Assembly: GCF_016653355.1 (NCBI RefSeq)
Contig: NZ_NHSK01000083.1
Span: forward strand, 1-61,829
Length of the DNA: 61,829 nucleotides
Reading direction: 5' to 3'
DNA from: Rhodoplanes elegans
GTDB lineage: Bacteria > Pseudomonadota > Alphaproteobacteria > Rhizobiales > Xanthobacteraceae
A program made the translations under genes and the position numbers. Shown one piece after another: positions 11,132-19,679 of the stretch (position 1 is the stretch's first letter; each line of letters starts with the position of its first letter). The notes under the pieces were generated by a model. It searched no databases and was not told the DNA's origin. It saw only the letters and a program-made list of their open reading frames with translations.

Positions 11132-13156
11132 ATGGCCGACCGTGTGGCCGACAACGGGCGCGGCGCTGCGCAGATCCCCTCGGCCGACAGCCCGACGCTG
11201 GCGGAGCTTCTGACCCTCGCGGTCGGCGTCGTGGTGGTCGCCGCGCTCTATCTCGGCCGCGACGTGCTGGTGCCGATCACGCTCGCGGTGCTGCTCACTT
11301 TCGTGCTGGCGCCGCTGGTGCGGGCGCTGCGCTGGCTGCGCCTCGGGCGGGTGCCGGCCGTCATCGTCGCCGTCATCGTCGCGCTCGCCGTGCTGTCGGC
11401 GATCGGCGCCGTGATCGCCAGCCAGATCGCGAGCTTCGCCCAGGATCTGCCGCGCTACGAGACGACGATCCGGGACAAGGTCGAGGTGGTGCGCGAGCAG
11501 ACGCTCGGGCGCGTGACGCGGCTGATCGCGCAGCTCGAGCACATGCGCCCCGACGCGGCCGGCGAGCCCGCCGGCGCGCCCACGCCCGCGCCGCAGGAGC
11601 AGAGCGGCCAGAAGCCCGCACAGAACGGCGGTCAGAACGGCGGGGAGTCGGCCCGGCAATCGCCGCTGGCCCTCGCGCAGCAGTGGGTGTCGCCGGTGCT
11701 CAGCCCGCTCGCGACGCTCGGCATCGTGCTCGTCTTCGCCACCTTCATCCTGCTGCAGAAGGAGGATCTGCGCGATCGCTTCATCCGGCTGTTCGGCTCG
11801 CGCGATCTCCACCGGACCACGGTGGCGCTCAACGATGCGGGACGGCGGCTCAGCAAGTTCTTTCTCACACAGCTCGCGCTCAACACCGGCTTCGGCGTGC
11901 TGGTGACGATCGGGCTCTGGTTCATCGGCCTGCCGAGCCCGGTCCTGTGGGGCATCGTCGCCGCCCTGTGCCGCTTCGTCCCCTATGTCGGCGCCTGGAT
12001 CTCGACCCTGCTGCCGCTCGCGGTCGCGGCCGCGGTCGATCCCGGCTGGACCATGTTCTTCTGGGTGCTGGCGCTGTTCCTCGCCACCGAGCCGTTGCTG
12101 GGCCAGGTCGTCGAGCCGGTCGCCTACGGCCACTCGACCGGCCTGTCGCCCGTGTCGGTGCTGATCGCGACCGTGTTCTGGACCTGGCTGTGGGGTCCGA
12201 TCGGCCTCGTGCTGGCGACGCCGCTGACGCTCTGCCTCGTCGTGCTCGGCCGTCACGTCGAGCGGCTCGAGTTTCTCGAGGTGCTGCTCGGCGACCGGCC
12301 GGCCCTCACCGCGACCGAGACGTTCTACCAGCGCATGCTCGCCGCCGATCCCGACGAGGTTCAGGATCAGGCCGAGATCCTGCTGAAGACACGATCGCTG
12401 TCCGCCTATTACGACGAGGTGGCGTTGCGCGGCCTCGCGCTCGCCGCCGAGGATTCGTCACGCGGCGTGCTCGGACCGGCACGCATCCGCGCCATCGCCG
12501 ACGCCGTGACCGAGCTGGTCGAGGAGCTCGACGACTATCAGGATCGCGCACCGGCCCCCGCCGTCGAGGGCGCGAGCCCGGTCCCCGTCGAGCCGGAGGG
12601 CGAGGACGACGCGCCGCCCGGTCGGTTCGCCCCGCCCCCGGAAGAACGCACCGGCGCCTGGGCCTGCCCGTCGCCCGTATTGTGCATCGCCGGCGCGACG
12701 CCGCTCGACGAGGCGGCGACCGCCATGCTGATGCAGCTCCTCGGCAAGCACGGGCTCGGCGCGCGCCCGCTGGCGAGCGACCGCCTGTCACGCACCCACG
12801 TCGCCGCCCTGAACCCGGACGGGATCGCGTTCGTCTGCATCTCGCTCGTCGACTCGACCGGCCATCTCGCCCGGACCCGCTATCTGATCCGGCGGCTGCG
12901 GCGACAGCTCCCCGGCGTGCCGATCCTGGTCGGCCTGTGGCCGGAGCGCGACGATTCCGCCGAAGGCGAGAGCATCCGCGCCACCATGGGCGCCGATTTC
13001 TACGCCGACTCGCTCACCGACGCCGTGAACGCGTGTGTCGACGCCGCAGCGGCGTCCGCGTCGACGCGGTCCGACGAGGCCGCAGACCGTCCACAGCCCG
13101 ATGCGGAACGGCCCGTCACGCCGGCCTTGTCGATGGCGCCGGCCGCACCGGCGTGA
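11132..13156 (+). CDS. AI-2E/PerM-family permease with a long C-terminal extension
   Basis: The N-terminal ~370 residues match the PerM/AI-2E exporter family: hydrophobic segments near the start (TLAELLTLAVGVVVVAALYL; PITLAVLLTFVLAPLVRAL), a soluble loop rich in Q and G at about 145-180, then further membrane segments (GFGVLVTIGLWFIGLPSPVL; FFWVLALFLATEPLLGQVVE). A cytosolic extension of roughly 290 residues follows. Its last part (VLCIAGATPLDEAATAMLMQ; LPGVPILVGLWPE) resembles the Rossmann-like fold of cobalamin-binding domains but lacks the DxHxxG motif. Substrate is unknown. ATG 11132 follows an AGGAG site. It converges on dctM with 3 bp between stops. Confidence 0.8.
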   Translation: MADRVADNGRGAAQIPSADSPTLAELLTLAVGVVVVAALYLGRDVLVPITLAVLLTFVLAPLVRALRWLRLGRVPAVIVAVIVALAVLSAIGAVIASQIASFAQDLPRYETTIRDKVEVVREQTLGRVTRLIAQLEHMRPDAAGEPAGAPTPAPQEQSGQKPAQNGGQNGGESARQSPLALAQQWVSPVLSPLATLGIVLVFATFILLQKEDLRDRFIRLFGSRDLHRTTVALNDAGRRLSKFFLTQLALNTGFGVLVTIGLWFIGLPSPVLWGIVAALCRFVPYVGAWISTLLPLAVAAAVDPGWTMFFWVLALFLATEPLLGQVVEPVAYGHSTGLSPVSVLIATVFWTWLWGPIGLVLATPLTLCLVVLGRHVERLEFLEVLLGDRPALTATETFYQRMLAADPDEVQDQAEILLKTRSLSAYYDEVALRGLALAAEDSSRGVLGPARIRAIADAVTELVEELDDYQDRAPAPAVEGASPVPVEPEGEDDAPPGRFAPPPEERTGAWACPSPVLCIAGATPLDEAATAMLMQLLGKHGLGARPLASDRLSRTHVAALNPDGIAFVCISLVDSTGHLARTRYLIRRLRRQLPGVPILVGLWPERDDSAEGESIRATMGADFYADSLTDAVNACVDAAAASASTRSDEAADRPQPDAERPVTPALSMAPAAPA

Positions 13157-13159
13157 AGC

Positions 13160-14728
13160 TCAGCCGGGATAGAGGATCCCGGGCAGCCAGGTCGCGAGGC
13201 CGGGCACGAGCCACAGGCCGACGAGCGCGAGGAGCTGGATCAGCACGAACGGGATCGCGCCGACATAGATGTGGGCCGTGGTGATCTCCTTCGGCGCGAC
13301 GCCGCGCAAGAAGAACAAGGTGGGGCCGAGCGGCGGGTGGATGTAGGAGGTCTGCAGGTTCAGCGCGATCATCACGGCGAGCCACACCGGGTCGACGCCG
13401 GGCAGCTGCAGCAGCGCCGGGGCGACGATCGGCACGACGACAAAGATGATCTCGAAGGCGTCCATCACGAAGCCGAGCAGGAAGATCGCCAGCATCACGG
13501 TGAGCAGCGCTCCGGCCGTACCGCCCGGCAGGTCGGCGAGCGCGCGGTGGACGAGATCGTCGCCGCCGAGCCCGCGGAAGACCAGGCTGAACAGCGTCGC
13601 GCCGATCAGGATGAGAAAGATCATGCTGGTCACCTCGGCCGTGCGGGCCAGCACCGGCACGAGATAGTTTTCACGATGGACCCGCAGCACGGGCTGCAGC
13701 AGCAAGGCTGCCGCGACGACGAGCAGCGCAGCCGGCACGAGAGCCACGGGGTCGCCGGCGAGTAGCCCGCGCGGATCGAAGCCGCTCTCCGAGACGAACC
13801 GCAACGCGGCAATCACGACCGCGATCAGGACGAGCCACGGCACCCAGGCGCGCGGATCGGGCCGCGCCGCGAGCAGCATCGCGCCGAAGGCACCGACCGC
13901 GGCCGCCTCGGTCGGCGTCGCGAGACCGCCGAGGATCGAGCCCAGCACGGCGACGATCAGCAGGATCGGCGCGACCAGCACGGCGAGCGTCCGGCGCGCC
14001 AGCGCGAGGCCGCGCGGCGCATCGGGATCGGGCGGGATGGCCGGCGAGGATTTCGGCGCGACGATCGCGACGCCGATCAGGAAGACGAGATAGAGCGCGA
14101 CGAGCCCGAAGGCGGGCACGATGGCGCCGGCGAACAGATCCGCGACCGTGACGGACTGCGGCGCGAAGTTGCCCTGCGCGAGCTGGGCCGCCTGATAGGC
14201 GTTGCTCATCTGGTCGCCGAGCAGCACCAGCACGGTCGCGGGCGGGAAGATCTGGGCGAGCGTCGCGGTCGCCGCCACGGTGCCGGCCGCGAGGCGCTTG
14301 TCGTAGCCGTGCCGCAGCATGGTCGGCAACACGATCAGGCCCATCGTCACCGTGGTGGCGCCGACGATGCCCTTGGCGGCGGCGAGCAGCACGCCGACGA
14401 TCACGACCGCGACGGCGAGCCCACCGCGCACGGCGCCGAACAGCCGGCCCATCGCTTCGAGGAGATCTTCGGCGACGCGCGAGCGCTCCAGCATCACGCC
14501 CATGAAGACGAACAGCGGGATGGCCAGCAGCACCTCGTTGGTCATCACGCCGAAGATGCGCTGGGGCAGCGCGCCGAGCAGGCTCGGCGCCATCACGCCG
14601 AGAGCATCGCCGATGGCGACGAAGATCAGCGCGACGCCGGCGAGCGTCAGCGCCACCGGGAAGCCGATCATCAGCAACGCGACGGCGGTGACGACCATGG
14701 CGATCGCGACGAGGCTCTGGAGGTCCAT
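13160..14728 (-). CDS. dctM: TRAP transporter large permease DctM
   Basis: This is the channel-forming subunit of a tripartite ATP-independent periplasmic transporter. The 522-residue, very hydrophobic protein shows the family signature (IPLFVFMGVMLERS, later AAAKGIVGATTVTMGLIVLP) and the C-terminal YIHPPLGPTLFFLRG. It is translated with dctQ: a GTG at 14734 would overlap the dctQ stop as GTGA, and the ATG at 14728 is two codons further in, so either may be used. No DctP receptor gene is adjacent, so the substrate cannot be inferred. Confidence 0.9.
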   Translation of the reverse strand: MDLQSLVAIAMVVTAVALLMIGFPVALTLAGVALIFVAIGDALGVMAPSLLGALPQRIFGVMTNEVLLAIPLFVFMGVMLERSRVAEDLLEAMGRLFGAVRGGLAVAVVIVGVLLAAAKGIVGATTVTMGLIVLPTMLRHGYDKRLAAGTVAATATLAQIFPPATVLVLLGDQMSNAYQAAQLAQGNFAPQSVTVADLFAGAIVPAFGLVALYLVFLIGVAIVAPKSSPAIPPDPDAPRGLALARRTLAVLVAPILLIVAVLGSILGGLATPTEAAAVGAFGAMLLAARPDPRAWVPWLVLIAVVIAALRFVSESGFDPRGLLAGDPVALVPAALLVVAAALLLQPVLRVHRENYLVPVLARTAEVTSMIFLILIGATLFSLVFRGLGGDDLVHRALADLPGGTAGALLTVMLAIFLLGFVMDAFEIIFVVVPIVAPALLQLPGVDPVWLAVMIALNLQTSYIHPPLGPTLFFLRGVAPKEITTAHIYVGAIPFVLIQLLALVGLWLVPGLATWLPGILYPG

Positions 14729-14730
14729 GG

Positions 14731-15324
14731 TCACGCATCCACCGCCGCGACGGTGTCGCCGCGCAGCACCGCGAGCGCGCGGCAGAGCTGGGCGACGCCC
14801 TGACAGAACATCAGCACGGCGAAGAGCGGGATCAGCGTCTTGAGCAGAAACACCAGCGGCAGGCCGCTCGCCTCGCGCGAGCGTTCCATTAACGCCCAGG
14901 AGCGCGCCGCATAAGGCACTGACAGCCACAACAGCACGATCGCGAACGGCATCAGGAATACGAGCGTGCCGAGCGCGTCGACCCAGGCTTTCGGCCGCGG
15001 CGCCATGGTCGCGTAGAAGATGTCGACCCGGACATGACCGCCGCGGGCGAGCGTGAAGGCGGCGGCCAGCAGGAACAGTCCGGCGTGGGCGTAGACGGCC
15101 GTCTCCTGCAGCCACAGCGAGCCGAGGCCGAGGGCGTAGCGCAGCAGCACGACGGCGAGCTGGACGAGCACGACGACGAGCGCGCCCCAGGCGGCGAGCC
15201 GGAACACGCCGCCGGTGACCCGGTCGATCACGTCGGCGACCGCGATCAGGCGGCCGCCCGCCGGCGCGCCGCGCGGCGCGGGCGGCGGAAACAGAACGGG
15301 TGAAACGAAACCGGGGCCGGACAT
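14731..15324 (-). CDS. dctQ: TRAP transporter small permease DctQ
   Basis: This 197-residue membrane protein has four hydrophobic segments and the DctQ features around LWLQETAVYAHAGLFLLAAAF and RGGHVRVDIFYATMAPR. It pairs with DctM, encoded immediately downstream with overlapping or abutting codons. The N-terminus has a proline/alanine-rich stretch before the first segment. A GC-rich hairpin (about 15359-15382) separates this pair from the amidohydrolase gene. Confidence 0.88.
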   Translation of the reverse strand: MSGPGFVSPVLFPPPAPRGAPAGGRLIAVADVIDRVTGGVFRLAAWGALVVVLVQLAVVLLRYALGLGSLWLQETAVYAHAGLFLLAAAFTLARGGHVRVDIFYATMAPRPKAWVDALGTLVFLMPFAIVLLWLSVPYAARSWALMERSREASGLPLVFLLKTLIPLFAVLMFCQGVAQLCRALAVLRGDTVAAVDA

Positions 15325-15358
15325 GGCGCCTTATACGCCGGTCCGGCCCCGGGACAGA

Positions 15359-15382
15359 AGGGCCGCGCCGCGTGGCGCGGCC
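15359..15382. terminator. GC hairpin between amidohydrolase gene and dctQ
   Basis: An inverted repeat GGCCGCGCC / GGCGCGGCC with a 4-nt loop lies between the amidohydrolase stop and the dctQ start. There is no T tract, so it may work only as a weak or factor-assisted terminator for the minus-strand amidohydrolase transcript. Confidence 0.4.
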
Positions 15383-15392
15383 CTGCGTCGCG

Positions 15393-17399
15393 TCAGAGCA
15401 GCCCGCAGCCGCAGCCGAGCGTCCAGCTGCGGCCGTCCTCGCCGACCACGGTCGGCATCGCGTCGGCGATCATGGCGGCGGCGAGTGCGCGGCCGTCGTC
15501 GGGTCCCGACCCGAGCCCCGCGAAGCGCGGCCCGAAGTCCACCGACGCCTGCCTGCCGTAGCCCGCATAGTGCTTGATCGGCAGCCAGTCGGGGGCGACC
15601 GCGAGCGCCGTCGGCGCGAGGCTCGCGAACGCGCCTTCGCCGTGGACGATCTTGCCACCCACCATGGTCATGGCCGCGCTCATCTGCGAGATGCGGCTCT
15701 CCGGCACCGCGAAGTAGTCCTCGTTGAGCACCGCGATATCGGCCCACTTGCCTACCGAGATCGTGCCCTTCTTGTCCTCCTCGCGGGTGATCCAGGCGCC
15801 GTTCGCCGTGTAGGCCTTCAGCGCCTCCTCGCGGCTGAGCAGATTGCGGTCCGAGGCGTGGCGCAGCCCGCCGACCGTCTTGCCGGTGACCAGCCACTCG
15901 ATGCCGACCCACGGGTTGTGGCTCGCGGCGCGGTTGCCGTCGGTGCCGAGGGCGTAGGGGATGCCCATCTCGCGGATGCGGGCGAAGGCCGGCGCGTCGG
16001 CGGCGGCGTCCATGCCCCACTTCTCGACATAGGCCTCGCCGTCCAGCGACATGCGATTCTGGATGCCGAGGCTGCCGCCGAGCGCCTGCAGGCGCTCGAG
16101 CGAGCGCGCCGAGATGCCCTCGCAGTGCTCGAGGCCCCAGCGCAGCTTGTCGACCGGCACCTCCTTGTGGACCTTCTCGACCACGCCGAGGATGCGCTGC
16201 GCCGTGAAGTCGAACGAGGCGTGCATGCGGAACGGCCAGCCGTTCTGCGCCACGAAGGTGAGAACCTCGGCGAGCTTCTCCTCCATGATCGGCGGCTGGC
16301 GGATCGGATCCTTGGCGAAGTTGGTGTTGTCGCCGGCCGCCCACACCGTGTACTCGCCGGCGCCGGAGAGCCGGAAGTAGTCGTCGCCCTCGTAGAGCTT
16401 GGCGGTGGCGAGCCAGCCTTTGTAGTCCTCGATCTCGCGGCCCGGGCGCTGCGCCATCAGCGTGTAGCCGATGCGCACCGTGAGCGCCTTGTCGGCGGCG
16501 AGCTTGGCGATCGCCTGATAGTGCTCGGGATAGTTCTGACCGCCGCCGCCGGCGTCGATCAGGCTGGTCATGCCGAGCCGGTTCAGCTCACGCATCATGT
16601 GGCGCGTCGAGGTGACCTGATCCTCGGGCGACAGTTTCGGGATCTTGCCGAACACCGACAAGAGGCTGACGAGGCTCGTCGTGGCGATCACGAGCCCGGT
16701 CGGCATGCCGCTGCCGTCGCGGGCGATCACGCCGCCGAACGGATCGGGCGTGTCGCGATTCCAGCCGAGCGCCCGCAGGCCCGCCTTGTTGACGAAGCCG
16801 CGGTCGTAGAGATGCATCACGTAGCACGGCACGTCGCCGGTCGCCGCGTTGATCTCGGCCAGCGTCGGCAGCCGCTTCTCCTTGAACTGGTGCGGCGTCC
16901 AGCCGCCCATCACCTGCACCCAGTGCGGCGCCGGCGTGCGGGCCGCCTGCTCCTTCAGCATCTGCAGGGCGAGCGCCAGCGAGGGCACGCCGTCCCAGCG
17001 GACCTCCTGCGAGTAGGTGAGCCCGCCGCGGATGAAGTGCGTGTGGGCGTCGTTGAGGCCCGGGATCACGGTGCGGCCGCCGGCGTCGACGATCTTCGTC
17101 GCGGGCCCGCGGAACTGCTCGAGGTCACGCCGCGGCCCGACCCCGACGATCTTGTCGCCGGCGACCGCGATCGCTTCCGCACGCGGCGTCTTCGGGTCGA
17201 GCGTCACGACCTTGGCGTTCTCGATGATGATGTCGGCCTTGCCGCCCTGCCCGCCGCTCTGCGCGACGGCGGCGACCGGCTCGATCACCTTGGCGGCCGC
17301 ATAGAGGCCGCCCATCGCGGCCGCGCCGCCCATGAAATGGCGTCGCGACAGCGAGGCCGCCGAGAATCCAAACGGTTTTGTTCCGCAGAACAGGCACAT
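15393..17399 (-). CDS. Tat-exported amidohydrolase (family 3, YtcJ/AepA-like)
   Basis: This 668-residue metal-dependent hydrolase has a twin-arginine signal (SLSRRHFMGGAAAMG, residues 17-31) with a hydrophobic stretch, so it is probably exported folded. The catalytic domain starts at about residue 55 with the urease-type frame (IIIENAKVVTLDPKTP; VIPGLNDAHTHFIRGG, giving the HxH ligands). Later metal-site candidates are HASFDF and the ALGTDGNRAASHNPW region. Substrate is unknown. Oddly, both ends are cysteine-rich (MCLFCGTKP; LGCGCGLL). A good ribosome site (GGAGAGGAAAC) supports ATG 17399. Confidence 0.82.
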   Translation of the reverse strand: MCLFCGTKPFGFSAASLSRRHFMGGAAAMGGLYAAAKVIEPVAAVAQSGGQGGKADIIIENAKVVTLDPKTPRAEAIAVAGDKIVGVGPRRDLEQFRGPATKIVDAGGRTVIPGLNDAHTHFIRGGLTYSQEVRWDGVPSLALALQMLKEQAARTPAPHWVQVMGGWTPHQFKEKRLPTLAEINAATGDVPCYVMHLYDRGFVNKAGLRALGWNRDTPDPFGGVIARDGSGMPTGLVIATTSLVSLLSVFGKIPKLSPEDQVTSTRHMMRELNRLGMTSLIDAGGGGQNYPEHYQAIAKLAADKALTVRIGYTLMAQRPGREIEDYKGWLATAKLYEGDDYFRLSGAGEYTVWAAGDNTNFAKDPIRQPPIMEEKLAEVLTFVAQNGWPFRMHASFDFTAQRILGVVEKVHKEVPVDKLRWGLEHCEGISARSLERLQALGGSLGIQNRMSLDGEAYVEKWGMDAAADAPAFARIREMGIPYALGTDGNRAASHNPWVGIEWLVTGKTVGGLRHASDRNLLSREEALKAYTANGAWITREEDKKGTISVGKWADIAVLNEDYFAVPESRISQMSAAMTMVGGKIVHGEGAFASLAPTALAVAPDWLPIKHYAGYGRQASVDFGPRFAGLGSGPDDGRALAAAMIADAMPTVVGEDGRSWTLGCGCGLL

Positions 17400-17572
17400 G
17401 TTTCCTCTCCGATCAGTCTTCGTTGCACGGACGCGAATGCGGGGCGCGTCCGAATACGTTTGTTGGCGCGGAGAGTGCGTGAGCGCGGCGGCGCGGTCAA
17501 CAGCGAGAATGCCGCGACGTGACAGATCACGTCACGGCGGGAACGACAGGTCTGGATCGTGAAATAACGAAA

Positions 17573-17598
17573 GGCCCGCCGCGCGGACGCGACGGGCC
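17573..17598 (-). terminator. Possible terminator of the deacetylase-fold gene
   Basis: On the minus strand a GGCCCG...CGGGCC stem (arms 17593-17598 and 17573-17578) is followed by a T-rich tail (TTTCGTTATTT). It lies about 36 bp past the stop of the gene ending at 17635. Confidence 0.5.
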
Positions 17599-17634
17599 GG
17601 AAAGGCACGCGAGGGACTGCGGGTGAAACGCCGC

Positions 17635-18516
17635 TCAGCCGGCGGTCTTCAGCACGTGGTCGGCGATCTCCTCGCGCGTCGCGACATAGACGTCGTCGCG
17701 CTCCATCACGGTCTTGACGATCGCCTCGTAGGCCCAGGCGCCCGACGGGCGGCCGAAGACGTGACAATGTGCCGTCACGTCGATCACCAACGCCTGATCC
17801 TCGCTCGCGAGAACATTCGCGAGCAGGTCGTCGAACATTGTAACAAAATCGCGCGGCGACCGGCCGAATCGCATGGCGTGCGGGAGGTCGTTGATCTCCA
17901 TGGTGAGCGGGATCGCGACGATGCGGCCGTTTTCGCAGGTTTGAATATAAGGCCGCTCGTCGTCGAAGACGTCGCCCTGCCACAGATAGCCGGCCTCGAT
18001 CAGCAGGCGCGAGCCGTCGCGCGACGGCGTGCCGCGCGGGCTGATCCAGCCGACCGGGCGCTTGCCGGAAACGCTCTCGATCGCCTGGGTGGTCTTGTCG
18101 ATGTCGGCCTTCGCCTGCTCGACCGTGAGGGTCGCCGGGATCACGTCCTGGGCCCAGGCATGGGCGACGATCTCGTGACCCTCGTCGACCATGCGCTTCA
18201 GCACGGCGGGCGTCCGCTCGGCGAGCACGCCGGACGTCATCACGCTGGCGCGGGCCTTGTGGCGGCCGAGGTTGCGCAGCAGCCGGTCGATGCCGCGGGC
18301 GACGCCGTAATGTCCCCAGGAGAGCGCATTGGTGTCGAAGGCGCCGGCCGGCAGCGGATTGCCCATCGGGCCGACGCCGGGCGCCTTGCCGTCCGACCAC
18401 GCCTCGTAGGCGAGGTTGAGGATGACGGCGACGTGCCGGCCGCCCGGCCAGCGGAACGCAGTGTCGAGACGGGTGACGCGCGTGTCGCGCGCGACGAAGT
18501 CGAGCTCGGCGGACAT
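17635..18516 (-). CDS. Polysaccharide deacetylase-fold hydrolase
   Basis: The 293-residue product has the NodB/carbohydrate-esterase-4 fold as used by cytoplasmic amidohydrolases such as PuuE-type allantoinase. Visible features are the strand HVAVILNLAYEAWS, the histidine motif EGHEIVAHAWAQD, GWISPRGTPSRDG, and a late histidine in VTAHCHVFGRPSGAW. The canonical first DD motif (usually TFDDG) is replaced by LAYEA, as in allantoinase-like members. There is no signal peptide, so it acts in the cytoplasm. Substrate is unknown. It stands alone between the amidohydrolase and egtD. Confidence 0.78.
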   Translation of the reverse strand: MSAELDFVARDTRVTRLDTAFRWPGGRHVAVILNLAYEAWSDGKAPGVGPMGNPLPAGAFDTNALSWGHYGVARGIDRLLRNLGRHKARASVMTSGVLAERTPAVLKRMVDEGHEIVAHAWAQDVIPATLTVEQAKADIDKTTQAIESVSGKRPVGWISPRGTPSRDGSRLLIEAGYLWQGDVFDDERPYIQTCENGRIVAIPLTMEINDLPHAMRFGRSPRDFVTMFDDLLANVLASEDQALVIDVTAHCHVFGRPSGAWAYEAIVKTVMERDDVYVATREEIADHVLKTAG

Positions 18517-18666
18517 GGGATCTCTTCGATGACGGGGAACGGGGGCGGCGGAACCAGGATGGCCGCGGGACTATAATGGCGCCCCGCCGCCCGTCCACCC
18601 CGCCCGCTGCATTGCTTCCGCGCCGTCCGGCCGCGCCGGTTCGTCATCCGAAACGGGCGAGCGCAG

Positions 18667-19635
18667 CTAGTCCCGCACCAGCGCGTGCACGGCGAACCAG
18701 CGCTGCGGGTCCGTCCAGGTCGTGGCGACGCGCCAACCGGCGCCGGTCGCCAGCGTGCGGAACAGTTCGGGCGTGTACTTGTAGCTGTTCTCGGTGTGGA
18801 TCGTCTCGCCGCGGCGGAAATCGAAGCAGCGGCCGTCGACCCGCACGCGCTGACGCGTCTTGCTGGCGAGGTGCATCTCGATCCGGTGCTGCTCGCGATT
18901 GTAGACGGCGCGATGCCAGAACGCCGAGAGATCGAAATTGGCACCCAGCTCGCGATTGATCCGCCGCAGCAAATTGAGGTTGAACTCGGCCGTGACGCCG
19001 GCCGCGTCGTTGTAGGCGGCGACGAGCACGTCCGGATCCTTCACGAGATCGACGCCGAGGATCAGCCGCGCCCCCGCGCCGAGCAGCGCGCCGGCGTGGC
19101 GCAGGAAGGCGGTCGCCTCGTGCGGCTCGAAGTTGCCGATGGTCGAGCCGGGAAAGAAGCCGACCTTGGGCAACGCCGCCACCTCGTCCGGCAGCGCGAA
19201 GGGCGCCGTGAAGTCGGCGACCACGGGCAGCACCTGCAGACCCGGCATCTCGCGCGAAAGGCGCGCCGCCTGGCCGCGCAGGAACGCCTCGGAGATGTCG
19301 ACCGGCACGAAGGCGCGCACCGGGGCGGCGTCGAGCAGGATGCGCACCTTGGTCAGGGCGCCGGCGCCGAACTCGACCAGCGCCGCGTCCTGCGGGATGA
19401 AGGCCGCGATGTCGGCCGCCCGCGCGGTCAGGATGCCCATCTCGGTGCGGGTCGGATAATACTCGGGCGTGCGGGTGATCGCCTCGAAGAGCTGCGAGCC
19501 GCGCTCGTCGTAGAAGTATTTCGGCGGAATGGTCTTCGGATCGGCCGAGAGGCCCGCGACAACGTCGGCCAGGAAGGCGCGGTGCGCTGCATCGTCGACG
19601 GGAAGCGTACGCGGCAGGCGAACATGGGCGGTCAT
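18667..19635 (-). CDS. egtD: L-histidine N-alpha-methyltransferase EgtD
   Basis: It trimethylates histidine to hercynine using SAM, the first step of ergothioneine biosynthesis. The 322-residue protein carries the DUF2260/EgtD hallmarks: PPKYFYDERGSQLFEAIT, YYPTRTE, VEFGAGALTKVRILL, FVPVDISEAFL, FFPGSTIGNFEP and LILGVDLVKD. It is downstream of egtB with a 44-bp gap, so the two probably form an operon. No egtA, egtC or egtE homologue is present in the window. Confidence 0.95.
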   Translation of the reverse strand: MTAHVRLPRTLPVDDAAHRAFLADVVAGLSADPKTIPPKYFYDERGSQLFEAITRTPEYYPTRTEMGILTARAADIAAFIPQDAALVEFGAGALTKVRILLDAAPVRAFVPVDISEAFLRGQAARLSREMPGLQVLPVVADFTAPFALPDEVAALPKVGFFPGSTIGNFEPHEATAFLRHAGALLGAGARLILGVDLVKDPDVLVAAYNDAAGVTAEFNLNLLRRINRELGANFDLSAFWHRAVYNREQHRIEMHLASKTRQRVRVDGRCFDFRRGETIHTENSYKYTPELFRTLATGAGWRVATTWTDPQRWFAVHALVRD

Positions 19636-19679
19636 CGGGGGTCCTCGATGGAGCCGGAGCGAGCGTCAGCGACGGCCGC

